A program made the position numbers and the translations under genes. A stretch of 64,000 nt of DNA from JAQWCH01 sp050952725. GTDB taxonomy: Bacteria; Bacillota_I; Bacilli_A; RFN20; CAG-826. Positions 17,962 to 26,037 of this stretch are shown here, in pieces. Position 1 is the first letter of the stretch, and every line of letters starts with the position of its first letter. Location of the stretch: assembly GCA_050952725.1 (NCBI GenBank), contig JBMNLN010000001.1:1264570-1328569 (forward strand), given 5' to 3'. The notes under the pieces were generated by a model. It searched no databases. It was not told where the DNA came from and saw only the letters and a program-made list of their open reading frames with translations.

Positions 17962-19818
17962 CTAAATAATAATGACATCAAAATTGACGTCATAGACCCC
18001 AAAATCATCAGGATTGATGTCTAAAAATACCTCTTGATCAATCTTTAAATCCTCGTCAATTTTAACGTAAACTTGGTCGCCAGCAACATCGATAACAGCA
18101 AACCGAAGTTTTGGTGAATATTGAATGATGTCTTGGATAATTCCCTTCATTCCTTGGGAAGAAAAAGTCACCGCGTCGGGGGCAAAGGAAAAATCAATCG
18201 TGTGCAGAGCGAATTTTTTTCCGAGTAATGCATAGATTTTCGCGACAATTTCATCATTTGGACGATAAGTCACATCTTTAATCGCATAATCAAAGACTTT
18301 CTTGTTGACGGACTTACCATCCATCGTAATTCGGCGGCGATGCGGAATGAGTTTTCCAGTAATCGTATTCATCCGAGGGATGCCAGCAAAAACCACCTGG
18401 CCACCATCGGTAATGGAAATCAACTCAGGTCGGAGATTAAAGGAATACGTTTTACCTTTGACTTCTTGATCGCGCTTAGCAAAAAGGGTTTGACCATCTT
18501 CCCCTTGAAGTGTTAACAAAACTTCTTCTTGAATCCGCTCCTGTTTCAGAATCTTTAAAGCGTATTGTTTTCCCTCTTCCAGCGCTGCTAAAGGAATCAA
18601 TAGATGCGGATCTTTCATTTGGGCCATCGCTTTTTCATAGGCCTTCGGAAAGGAAACTTTCTTTCCAAAAAGCTTTTCACTGTATTTTACAAACGAATGA
18701 TGTGGCATTCGCGGATTCAAGGTTGCCTGGGTGGCACTCGAGAAAAGATGAATTTTATCCGCTTCCAGCTTTAAATGGATCGTATCACCTTCGCGAATTT
18801 CATTATTTCGCGTAATTTTGGCAATGATATTAATATCTGTCGCGGCGATTAGACCTTCACACACTGTTTCATTTCCTAAAGCTTCGATTAAATTGATATC
18901 AAGGGGGATGGTATTTTTTTCCTTGCGTGATGCAAGCGATAAGTGCTCAGGGCGAATACCGATTTTCACCGCTTCATGATTGGCTAAGTCAAAGACATCA
19001 ATTTTGGGGAATTTTTTAAGAGGAAATTTCAACAGATGTTTGCCGATTTTAAGCATAATTTCATCATGAACAATCTGACAGATTCCATCGAAGATATTCA
19101 TCTGCGGACTGCCGATAAAGCCAGCGACAAAGAGGTTTTCTGGATAATCATATAAATTCATCGGCGAATCGACTTGTTGAATCAACCCTTTATCCATGAC
19201 GACGATTTTTGTTCCCATGGTCATCGCCTCAATTTGATCGTGAGTTACATAGATAAATGTCGTTTTTAGGGCATCGTGTAATCTTCGAATCTCACTGCGC
19301 ATCGAAGCTCTTAATTTGGCGTCTAAGTTACTTAACGGTTCATCGAGGAGAAAAACTGAGGGATTTCGAACTATCGCCCTTCCCAAGGCAACCCGTTGTC
19401 TCTGTCCGCCTGACATATCTTTGGGTTTTTTGGCTAATTGGGAAGTAAGACCGAGAATTTCTGCCGCCTCCGTCACCCGCTGATCGATTTCTTGTTTGGG
19501 GACCTTATTAATGCGCAGACCAAAGGCCATATTTTCATAGACATTCATATGCGGATAAAGCGCATAGTTTTGAAAGACCATCGCCATATTGCGATCTTTG
19601 GGTTCAAGCGCATTTGCTTTCACGCCAGAAATATAAAAAGAGCCCGCCGTGATGTCCTCTAGCCCAGCGATCATTCTCAAAGTAGTTGACTTTCCGCAAC
19701 CTGAAGGACCGACCAAAATAACAAATTCGCCGTTTTTAATGACCAGATTAAAATTGTTTACGGCGACAGTTCCATCGTTGTAAACTTTGTAGACATTTTT
19801 TAAAACCAAATCAGTCAT
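17962..19818 (-). CDS. UgpC/MsmX-type ABC transporter ATPase with a long C-terminal extension
   Basis: A 618-residue cytoplasmic ATPase that powers the CUT1 importer. Walker A is GPSGCGKST (residues 37-45), the signature is MSGGQRQ (135-141) and Walker B is VFLLDEP (155-161). A TOBE/OB-type regulatory domain with IGIRPEHLSL follows to about residue 355. Family members stop at about 360-380 residues. Here about 240 more residues follow, including a stretch around 360-500 with no recognised domain and a second TOBE-like end (PDAVTFSSQGMKGIIQDIIQYSPKLR ... VDVAGDQVYVKID-like). The extension is uninterrupted, with codon use like the rest. It may add a sugar or regulator-binding site. It is the first gene of the operon. 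Confidence 0.9.
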   Translation of the reverse strand: MTDLVLKNVYKVYNDGTVAVNNFNLVIKNGEFVILVGPSGCGKSTTLRMIAGLEDITAGSFYISGVKANALEPKDRNMAMVFQNYALYPHMNVYENMAFGLRINKVPKQEIDQRVTEAAEILGLTSQLAKKPKDMSGGQRQRVALGRAIVRNPSVFLLDEPLSNLDAKLRASMRSEIRRLHDALKTTFIYVTHDQIEAMTMGTKIVVMDKGLIQQVDSPMNLYDYPENLFVAGFIGSPQMNIFDGICQIVHDEIMLKIGKHLLKFPLKKFPKIDVFDLANHEAVKIGIRPEHLSLASRKEKNTIPLDINLIEALGNETVCEGLIAATDINIIAKITRNNEIREGDTIHLKLEADKIHLFSSATQATLNPRMPHHSFVKYSEKLFGKKVSFPKAYEKAMAQMKDPHLLIPLAALEEGKQYALKILKQERIQEEVLLTLQGEDGQTLFAKRDQEVKGKTYSFNLRPELISITDGGQVVFAGIPRMNTITGKLIPHRRRITMDGKSVNKKVFDYAIKDVTYRPNDEIVAKIYALLGKKFALHTIDFSFAPDAVTFSSQGMKGIIQDIIQYSPKLRFAVIDVAGDQVYVKIDEDLKIDQEVFLDINPDDFGVYDVNFDVIII

Positions 19819-19839
19819 AGCAATTTAGTCCCTGTATAT

Positions 19840-19936
19840 ATTATATTTTGCAATCCAACAAAATCATTTTTACACATGAAAATGTATAAATCAACTTGTG
19901 TTATCGCTTTTGCTCAAAATTGATTATTTATGATTA
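19840..19936 (-). promoter_or_regulatory. Promoter region of the transport operon with a TGATTA direct-repeat operator
   Basis: The operon start is preceded by a minus-strand TATAAT (19840-19845). Further upstream is a direct repeat TGATTA-N4-TGATTA (19921-19936, plus-strand reading). The same arrangement occurs between deoR and the isomerase gene, so this is a likely binding site for the adjacent DeoR-type regulator. The -35 box is unclear. Confidence 0.5.
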
Positions 19937-19940
19937 TTAA

Positions 19941-20698
19941 TCAAGCGACAATGAGTTTTATTCCAGCTTTGGTAAAGGCCTCTTGATATTGAGGCGGCAA
20001 CTCTTTATCGCAAATAAGTACATCAATCAAATTTAAGTCGCAAGTCTTAAACATAAAACTTTTATCTATTTTTGAAGAATCAACGAGCAGTATTTTCAGT
20101 TCGGAGTTTTTAATCATCGCTTCCTTGCATTTTTTTGTTCAATAGTAGCTTCATTCGGTCCGTGAAGACTCAACCCATGACATGAGAAAAAACAAATATC
20201 ACAATAAATTTTATTGATATATTCTACCGCATCACATCCTACCGTGGTATTCGTCAAAAACTGCACTTCTCCAGGAGCGACAAATGTTCTGATATTGTCT
20301 GAAGTATTCAGCAATAACGCCGTATCAATTCCATTGGTCACCACTGCCACATCATTAATCTTTTTAAGAAAGGGAACGAGGCTCGATACTGTGGTTGAAG
20401 AATCGAAAAAATACGACTGGTGATCTTTAAAAAACTTAGACGCTTCTTGAGCGATTTTGCGCTTTTCTTGCGGATTGGTTTGTCGGCGAATAAAAGACGA
20501 AATTTCTCCCGAAATATCTTCGATTGCACTCGCCCCGCCTCGGACTCTTTTGATTAACCCCATATCCTCAAGAGCTTGTAAATCTCTTCTAATTGTTGCT
20601 GGAGAGGCATAGATGAATTTTACGAGTTCATCGACACTCATGTACTTTTTTTCATTAACAATCTTTAATATTTGATTTTGTCTTTCTGCGATTAACAT
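19941..20698 (-). pseudogene. DeoR-family sugar-responsive repressor, frameshifted near its C-terminus
   Basis: The N-terminal helix-turn-helix is clear (MLIAERQNQILKIVNEKKYM, then SPATIRRDLQALEDMGLIKR). The effector domain follows, with FFDSSTTVSSLVPFL and CHGLSLHGPNEATIEQK. The reading frame then stops early at about 193 residues. Adding one A to the A7 run (plus-strand T 20130-20136) restores CKEAMIKNSELKILLVDSSK ... GIKLIVA and a stop at 19941, giving 252 residues, the usual length. DeoR proteins bind phosphorylated sugars through this C-terminal domain and repress sugar operons. It probably controls both the transport operon and the divergent isomerase. The break may be a real mutation or a homopolymer sequencing error. 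Confidence 0.8.
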
Positions 20699-20721
20699 AG
20701 CCTACCCTCCAAGAGTATTCT

Positions 20722-20737
20722 TGATTAGTTTTGATTA
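20722..20737. promoter_or_regulatory. Direct-repeat operator TGATTA-N4-TGATTA between deoR and the isomerase
   Basis: The sequence TGATTAGTTTTGATTA has the same half-sites and the same four-base gap as the one before the transport operon. Its position between two divergent genes suits a DeoR autoregulatory operator. Confidence 0.5.
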
Positions 20738-20770
20738 ATTTGCAACATCATTTAGATTTCTTTTCAAAAC

Positions 20771-20799
20771 TTTACTTGACTTTTGAATTGGCTTATCTT
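20771..20799 (+). promoter_or_regulatory. Promoter of the RpiB-like isomerase gene
   Basis: TTTACT (20771-20776), 17 bases and TATCTT (20794-20799) lie 34 bases before the start codon at 20833. Confidence 0.45.
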
Positions 20800-20832
20800 G
20801 AAGTTAGAAACACACAAAATGGGAGGAAATAC

Positions 20833-21417
20833 ATGATTAAAAACAAAATTAAAGACAAGAAAATCGTTGTTGGAGCCGACTTTGCTGGCTTCCCTTTAAA
20901 AGAAGTGGTCGTCGAGCATTTACGGAAAAAAGGTTGGGAAATTCTCGATTTAGGGGTAAAAAAAGATAGTGTTCCCGATGATCCGGAGAATATGTTCCAC
21001 CGCATCGGACTAAGAGTTGGGGCGCAAATTAGCGAAAAGAAATATGAACGTGCTCTCCTTTTCTGCGGCACGGGCATGGGGATTCATATCGCCGCGAGTA
21101 AATGCCCTGGTGTGCATGCCGGTGTAGTGGAAAGTTTACCAGCGGCAATTCGCGCAATTACTGGTAATGGGGTTAATGCCTTAGCGATGGGAGCCTTCTA
21201 TGTCGCCCCGCAAACCGCTTGTGATATCGCTGATGCCTACCTAGCCAATTCCTTAGGTAGTGGCTGGGAGTGGTGGCATAACTTCTATGAATTCCACAAA
21301 CTGGCGATGGATGAGCTCGATGCCTTCTGTTACAAGGAATACAAAAAGAATGGCTTTAAGGTTAAATACTTAGGAAATTATGACCTGAGCCTCGATTTTG
21401 ATCAAAAGCCTGAATAA
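20833..21417 (+). CDS. RpiB/LacAB-family sugar-phosphate isomerase with variant active site
   Basis: A 194-residue cytoplasmic protein. The start at 20833 has GGGAGGA seven bases upstream; a longer frame from 20731 would translate the operator and promoter. The family core is present: KIVVGADFAGFPLKE (residues 10-24) and LLFCGTGMGIHIAA (75-88) with the catalytic Cys78. Two expected residues differ: the usual DHAG reads DFAG, and the QHN segment reads TGNGVN, so both histidines used by ribose-5-phosphate isomerase B are missing. Relatives with such changes act on other sugar phosphates (galactose-, allose- or tetrose-phosphates), so ribose 5-phosphate should not be assumed. The C-terminus is about 40 residues longer than RpiB. 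It diverges from the DeoR gene and shares its operator. Confidence 0.85.
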   Translation: MIKNKIKDKKIVVGADFAGFPLKEVVVEHLRKKGWEILDLGVKKDSVPDDPENMFHRIGLRVGAQISEKKYERALLFCGTGMGIHIAASKCPGVHAGVVESLPAAIRAITGNGVNALAMGAFYVAPQTACDIADAYLANSLGSGWEWWHNFYEFHKLAMDELDAFCYKEYKKNGFKVKYLGNYDLSLDFDQKPE

Positions 21418-21524
21418 GATAAACAGATTTTTCAACCTGAAATGGGGACCAAAAATAATCATCTATATTTTCGTATTAAACTTGTTATTTTATAACTGTA
21501 ATAAGAATGATTAACCTCTGCGAA

Positions 21525-23810
21525 TCATGTTAGTAAAGTCGGATCATAATCGCTTGGATATTTCTTCTTTTTCTTCTCTTCGGGCGGGAAAAAGAATTTG
21601 GCCTTTAAAGTCGTCTTCGAAATTAGTTTATCGAAGATATAAAGAAGCATCGGGAGCAGGAAGATAACTAAACCACCTGATAAGATCGCTCCTCTTCCGA
21701 TTAATTCCCCAATGCCTGCCACTCCGGTCACGCCGCTAGCGAACTTTAAAACATAACCCGCGGCCCCGAGGATAAGACTAGAGGTGAGAATCGAATGGCC
21801 ACCTTGATCGAGGGCGTATTTAATCGCCTCGCGTTTGATCATCGTTTTTCTGGCTTCCGTATAAAACTGGGTAAAGAGAATCGCATAGTCAATCGTCGCT
21901 CCCAGCTGAATCGAGCTGACAATCATATAACCGATAAAGATTAGCGGGGTCCCCGTCACATAAGGAATCGCCATATTGATGAAAATTCCTAACTCGATGA
22001 CCACCAGCAAAACTAGGGGAATCGAAACACTCCTAAAGTTGACTAACAAGATGATAAAGACCAAGGCGATGGAAAGCAGATTCACAAACACGTAGTCTTG
22101 TTCCACCACTTGCTTAATTTCTTTGACAGAGGGGGAGACCCCGATGATATGGGCATCATCGGCAAAGCGCTGTCGGGCCACGACGGTTTCGATAATCTGC
22201 ACCGCCTTTTCCGCCCGCGGCGACTCGGTTTCGGTATTAATCGAAATAATCACCCGTGAATAGTTGGCGCTGATAAATTGCTTTTTAAAATTTTCGGAGA
22301 TCATATTTTCAATCATCGCTGGATCAAAATGATCGGTGATAAAATTTTTAATCGCCGGCGGTAAATCATTAAAGTTGGCAATATAGGTTTCAATATCAGT
22401 CAAGGTCGAATAACTCTGAATGGTCGGACGATAATCTTCATTGGCTTTTTCAAGTTCGGTATTGAGCTCGCGAATCATCTTTTTTTCTAAGACGCGGTAG
22501 TCGCCATACCCTTGAGTCGGAACTAAGACAACAATCATATTATTGCGACCAAACCTAGTTTCAATCCGCTTAGATTCGCTCATTTCCCCTCCGGTTTCGC
22601 GCACCGCCATCGCGGCATCGCCATAGACAAAGTTATTTTTCGTCTGAGCCACATAAGCGGGAACGACCACCATCAAAAATAAAGCTGGGAGGAGATAGCG
22701 CGTTTTCGTAATCGGCTTGGATAATTTGCCAATTTTAGGGAAGAAGGGGCGGTGTTCGGTTTTCTTTAAAAGTTTATCACTGGCAAGAATTAATGAAGGC
22801 ATAAAGGTAAAGGTCACGACCATGCTCAGCAAAATTCCTTTGATCATCACCCGGCTTAAATCCATCCCAATCGTATAACGCATAAACATCAAGGCGACAA
22901 AACCCGCGACGGTGGTCAGCATGCTGGAGCCAATCGAACTAAAGGAATTCTTCATCGCGACCGCCATCGCCTCTTTGGCTTCGAGCCCGCTCTCTTTTTC
23001 TTTTTGATAAGCATGGAGGAGGAAAATCGAATAGTCCATCGAGATGGCCAGTTGCAATAAACTCGCGGTTGAATTAGTTAAAAACGAGACCGAGGGGAAG
23101 AAAATATTCGTCCCCATGTTCACGATGATGCTGACTAAAACCGTCGCGACAAAAACCGCAGGTTCCATCCATGACTTGGTAAAGATAATTAAAATCAGCA
23201 AGATGATCGGGGCGACATAAAGCGATGTTCTCACCACTTCTGACTTTGTAGTCTCACGCATTTTATAAGCATTGACCGCCGTCCCGCTCAGCGCAAAGGG
23301 TTTGTCAATTCGCGTCAAGTAATCGCGAATTTCATCAATGGTCTTACCGACATTTAAACTATGATCACTTTCAGTAAAGACTACTTGCAGAAGCGCCGAG
23401 CGCTCTTTATAGAAAGCATTTAATCCTGGGATGACGCCAAAATCAAAGGTGCCAACAGGATCATATTCATCGAAGATATCTTGCACATTGGTAATCACAT
23501 CGCGTTCGATGAAATTATCAATCCAGACGACTTCCATAATATAGGGCATCGAAGCAATCTTATCCTTATAGACAAACACTTCAACAGGATCGACATCTTC
23601 AATCATCACACTAGCTTGACCAGTGATGCCGAATTCTTCTTCCATCACCTGGAGCGATTGTTTAATCCGCGTATTTTCGGGGAGATAAACCGTCGTATCA
23701 TATTCGATTTTGATATGGGGAATCAAAAAGACGGATACTGCTGTCGCCAGTAACCAAAAAGCGAGTAAGACATATCGTATTTTTACGATAAAAGCGCTGA
23801 TCTTTTTCAT
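21525..23810 (-). CDS. MMPL/RND-family membrane transporter
   Basis: A 761-residue inner-membrane protein with two similar halves of six helices, each with one large outside loop (about residues 35-195 and 400-560). Helix pairs such as LLQLAISMDYSIFLLHAYQKEKE (about 250-272) and IQLGATIDYAILFTQFYTEARK (about 640-662) carry the charged Asp-Tyr motif of proton-driven MMPL/YdfJ transporters. The family exports lipids, drugs or surfactants in Gram-positives. It overlaps the stop codon of a TetR gene by one base (TAATG), so the two form a regulator-pump unit. The substrate is unknown. Confidence 0.87.
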   Translation of the reverse strand: MKKISAFIVKIRYVLLAFWLLATAVSVFLIPHIKIEYDTTVYLPENTRIKQSLQVMEEEFGITGQASVMIEDVDPVEVFVYKDKIASMPYIMEVVWIDNFIERDVITNVQDIFDEYDPVGTFDFGVIPGLNAFYKERSALLQVVFTESDHSLNVGKTIDEIRDYLTRIDKPFALSGTAVNAYKMRETTKSEVVRTSLYVAPIILLILIIFTKSWMEPAVFVATVLVSIIVNMGTNIFFPSVSFLTNSTASLLQLAISMDYSIFLLHAYQKEKESGLEAKEAMAVAMKNSFSSIGSSMLTTVAGFVALMFMRYTIGMDLSRVMIKGILLSMVVTFTFMPSLILASDKLLKKTEHRPFFPKIGKLSKPITKTRYLLPALFLMVVVPAYVAQTKNNFVYGDAAMAVRETGGEMSESKRIETRFGRNNMIVVLVPTQGYGDYRVLEKKMIRELNTELEKANEDYRPTIQSYSTLTDIETYIANFNDLPPAIKNFITDHFDPAMIENMISENFKKQFISANYSRVIISINTETESPRAEKAVQIIETVVARQRFADDAHIIGVSPSVKEIKQVVEQDYVFVNLLSIALVFIILLVNFRSVSIPLVLLVVIELGIFINMAIPYVTGTPLIFIGYMIVSSIQLGATIDYAILFTQFYTEARKTMIKREAIKYALDQGGHSILTSSLILGAAGYVLKFASGVTGVAGIGELIGRGAILSGGLVIFLLPMLLYIFDKLISKTTLKAKFFFPPEEKKKKKYPSDYDPTLLT

Positions 23811-24370
23811 TAGCAGATCCTCCCTTCAATATCTTTAAAAATATAGACAAATAACGCATTCAGACTTTGGGCTAAGTTCTCCTGTTTCTGGTTGCGAATC
23901 ACGTAGATGGCTCCATAGACTAAGTAATAGTAAGTCAACTCCACCAGGGTGTCTTCCATCTGGGGAAGAAAGGTTTTAATCGTGGTCGTCATGTATTTCT
24001 TAAAGGCGAGCAAGGCATCGTCGGAATCATCTTCGCCATCGTGTTCGAGATAGATGACTAGGTGCTTAGGATAGCGTTCTGCTAATTGATAGAAATGTTT
24101 TAAGACGAGCTGGAGATCATCGTTGAGCAAGTTGTTCGTGCCCGTTTTAATCGCATCATCCATAAACCGCCGTAAGTTAGAAGCCACAGGGCTCGTCAAC
24201 GTATTAAAAAGTTCTTTTTTGTTTTTGAAATAGCGATATAAATTACCGACGCTAGTTCGGCATTTATAACTGATGACGCGCATCGAGGTTTTTTCATAGC
24301 CTTCTTGATAAAAAGATTCAAGGGCAATTTTGAGAATCTTCTCGTTTAATTTTGGGTTTAAAGTACGCAT
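23810..24370 (-). CDS. TetR/AcrR-family transcriptional repressor
   Basis: A 186-residue DNA-binding protein. The N-terminal helix-turn-helix reads ILKIALESFYQEGYEKTSMR followed by CRTSVGNLYRYFKNKKELFN, a standard TetR sequence. The remaining residues form the all-helical ligand and dimer domain. The ATG at 24370 is preferred to a GTG nine bases upstream because AGGTG sits six bases before it. It most likely represses itself and the downstream MMPL pump and is released by a pump substrate. Confidence 0.87.
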   Translation of the reverse strand: MRTLNPKLNEKILKIALESFYQEGYEKTSMRVISYKCRTSVGNLYRYFKNKKELFNTLTSPVASNLRRFMDDAIKTGTNNLLNDDLQLVLKHFYQLAERYPKHLVIYLEHDGEDDSDDALLAFKKYMTTTIKTFLPQMEDTLVELTYYYLVYGAIYVIRNQKQENLAQSLNALFVYIFKDIEGRIC

Positions 24371-24372
24371 AG

Positions 24373-24386
24373 TGAACACCTGTTCA
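24373..24386. promoter_or_regulatory. Probable TetR operator overlapping the ribosome site
   Basis: TGAACACCTGTTCA has 6-bp inverted arms and lies directly before the TetR start codon, covering its ribosome site. Confidence 0.5.
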
Positions 24387-24514
24387 TTAATAGTTTACGG
24401 ATATTATCTTCCCAGTTCAAGAGCGTTTTTTCAATTTTTGATAACTTTTTGAGCACAAGTTTACAAATAGAAAAAAAGTTGCAAAAAAATCTTCTTTTTT
24501 GGTGATTTCTTATC

Positions 24515-24542
24515 AAAAAAAGACAGCGATTGAGCTGTCTTT
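24515..24542 (-). terminator. Rho-independent terminator of the 24602-25774 lipoprotein gene
   Basis: The minus-strand stem AAAGACAGC / GCTGTCTTT has a 6-base loop and continues into seven T, about 60 bases after the stop codon. Confidence 0.85.
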
Positions 24543-24601
24543 CAAAAAGTGGTTGGGTGTTAGAGTCTTAGCAAGGATAATCCCGGACTGCTGCAGGTGG
24601 C

Positions 24602-25774
24602 TTAGCCGACCAGTTCGCTTTGACGCGAAATCAGGTGATAGCGATACATCTCACTGCCACTTTCGTAATACAAATAGCGATTGACGATATTCAAATTACG
24701 GACAGGGGCACTGAAATTGATAGTGGAATCAACTGTTTTGGTAAGGTAATTATAAACGTGAATTCCACTGCTGCTGACATAATAGAGATGTTGGTCGTCG
24801 CTATTGTAACTATGGTAGCCATAATCAAAGTCAATAAAGGTCAACCGATCAGTCTTCTGTTCATAAAGATATAAGAAATCGCCTTCATCACTGCGGAGTT
24901 TCACAAAGAAAAGGCGATCATTTTCATCATCGAAAGCCTCGTGTAAAAGTAGTAACTGCTCAATTGAAGTGAAATTTAAAGTGGCAAAATTTTTAATCGT
25001 GCTCGTCCCGATCAGATTATTAGCCGCCACTTTAATAATCGTCGGCTCAGTCGTGGTGGTAAAGAGCAATTTGTTATATTGCTGATTGATGTTTTCCATA
25101 CCGCGCCTCTCCTTAACCCGATTCATCGTCTTGGGGTTATAATAGATGAGCCATTCATCGTCCCCATAGCTAGGAATCGTGGTCTTTGCGTATAGATAAG
25201 TCGTTTGCCGCGCGAGATAATTGACGGTTTGACTAAGGGCGGTCGTCACTTCTAAAGTAGTTAAATCGACCGCGTATAAATATTGCGACTCGCTCCCTAG
25301 GTAATAGAGTTGATTATCATAAAGGGTTAAAAACATCACTTTTCCTAGACCAGAAAGTAAGGTCGTGCTCTCTTTGGTCACAGGATGATAACGATAAATC
25401 GCCCCTTGATGCGCATAGTAATGGACTTTTTGGTCAAAATCATAAACGGCTAAACCGCGATTGTACGTGTTGCCGTTCGTGTTACCAAATAAATAGCTAT
25501 TAGTTAAAAAAGCAACTTCTTCATTCTCGGGCGCGATGACTTCCGAACTCGTTGGCGGCGAGGTTGTTGGCGAATCATCACTGCTGCTATCTGGCACTTC
25601 ACTGGTTGAACTATCACTTGAAGATGTGGATGATGTAATCGAAGTCGTTAACGATGTTGTCGTTTCGCTATAATCATCAGTCGACTCTTGATCACCGGTG
25701 GATGTCGATGGCCGGCATCCGCTAATCAACACCAAAAAAACGATACCCAGCGTCGCTAAATGTCTGACTTTCAT
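24602..25774 (-). CDS. Lipoprotein with Ser/Thr-rich linker and DUF5050-like propeller
   Basis: A 390-residue lipoprotein: signal with lipobox ISGC (Cys20), then a Ser/Thr/Asp-rich linker to about residue 80. A repeat-rich domain follows with YNRGLAVYDFDQKVHYYAHQ, LTLYDNQLYYLGSESQYLYA, LYYVSSSGIHVYNYLTKTV and RYLYYESGSEMYRYHL. The repeated D-x-x-LYY-x-x-x strands resemble DUF5050/LRP-like six-bladed propellers. No enzyme motif is visible, so a surface binding or structural role is likely. It is a single-gene transcript with its own terminator. Confidence 0.65.
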   Translation of the reverse strand: MKVRHLATLGIVFLVLISGCRPSTSTGDQESTDDYSETTTSLTTSITSSTSSSDSSTSEVPDSSSDDSPTTSPPTSSEVIAPENEEVAFLTNSYLFGNTNGNTYNRGLAVYDFDQKVHYYAHQGAIYRYHPVTKESTTLLSGLGKVMFLTLYDNQLYYLGSESQYLYAVDLTTLEVTTALSQTVNYLARQTTYLYAKTTIPSYGDDEWLIYYNPKTMNRVKERRGMENINQQYNKLLFTTTTEPTIIKVAANNLIGTSTIKNFATLNFTSIEQLLLLHEAFDDENDRLFFVKLRSDEGDFLYLYEQKTDRLTFIDFDYGYHSYNSDDQHLYYVSSSGIHVYNYLTKTVDSTINFSAPVRNLNIVNRYLYYESGSEMYRYHLISRQSELVG

Positions 25775-26037
25775 CTTGTTATTATCTCCCCCTATATCCG
25801 CTTCTATTTTAGCATTTTTATATATATCGCAATAGCGAATTGTCGAAGAGAAGATTAATTCGCGTTAATGTTGGCGAAAATTTAATTTCATAGGCGAATT
25901 GCCAAGGAAATAGAGCATTTTTATCAAGAATTTATCCGCATCAAAAAACGAGTTGAAAATTGAGTTTTTCCTCATCGCAAAATGTCTTTAATCTCTTTTT
26001 ATCAATTTGTTTTTTTAAGGTTTAGTCGTCAATGATC

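Noticed and set aside
20731..20832. Longer N-terminus of the RpiB-like protein
   Set aside because: It would translate the operator, promoter and ribosome site; the ATG at 20833 has a good GGGAGGA.
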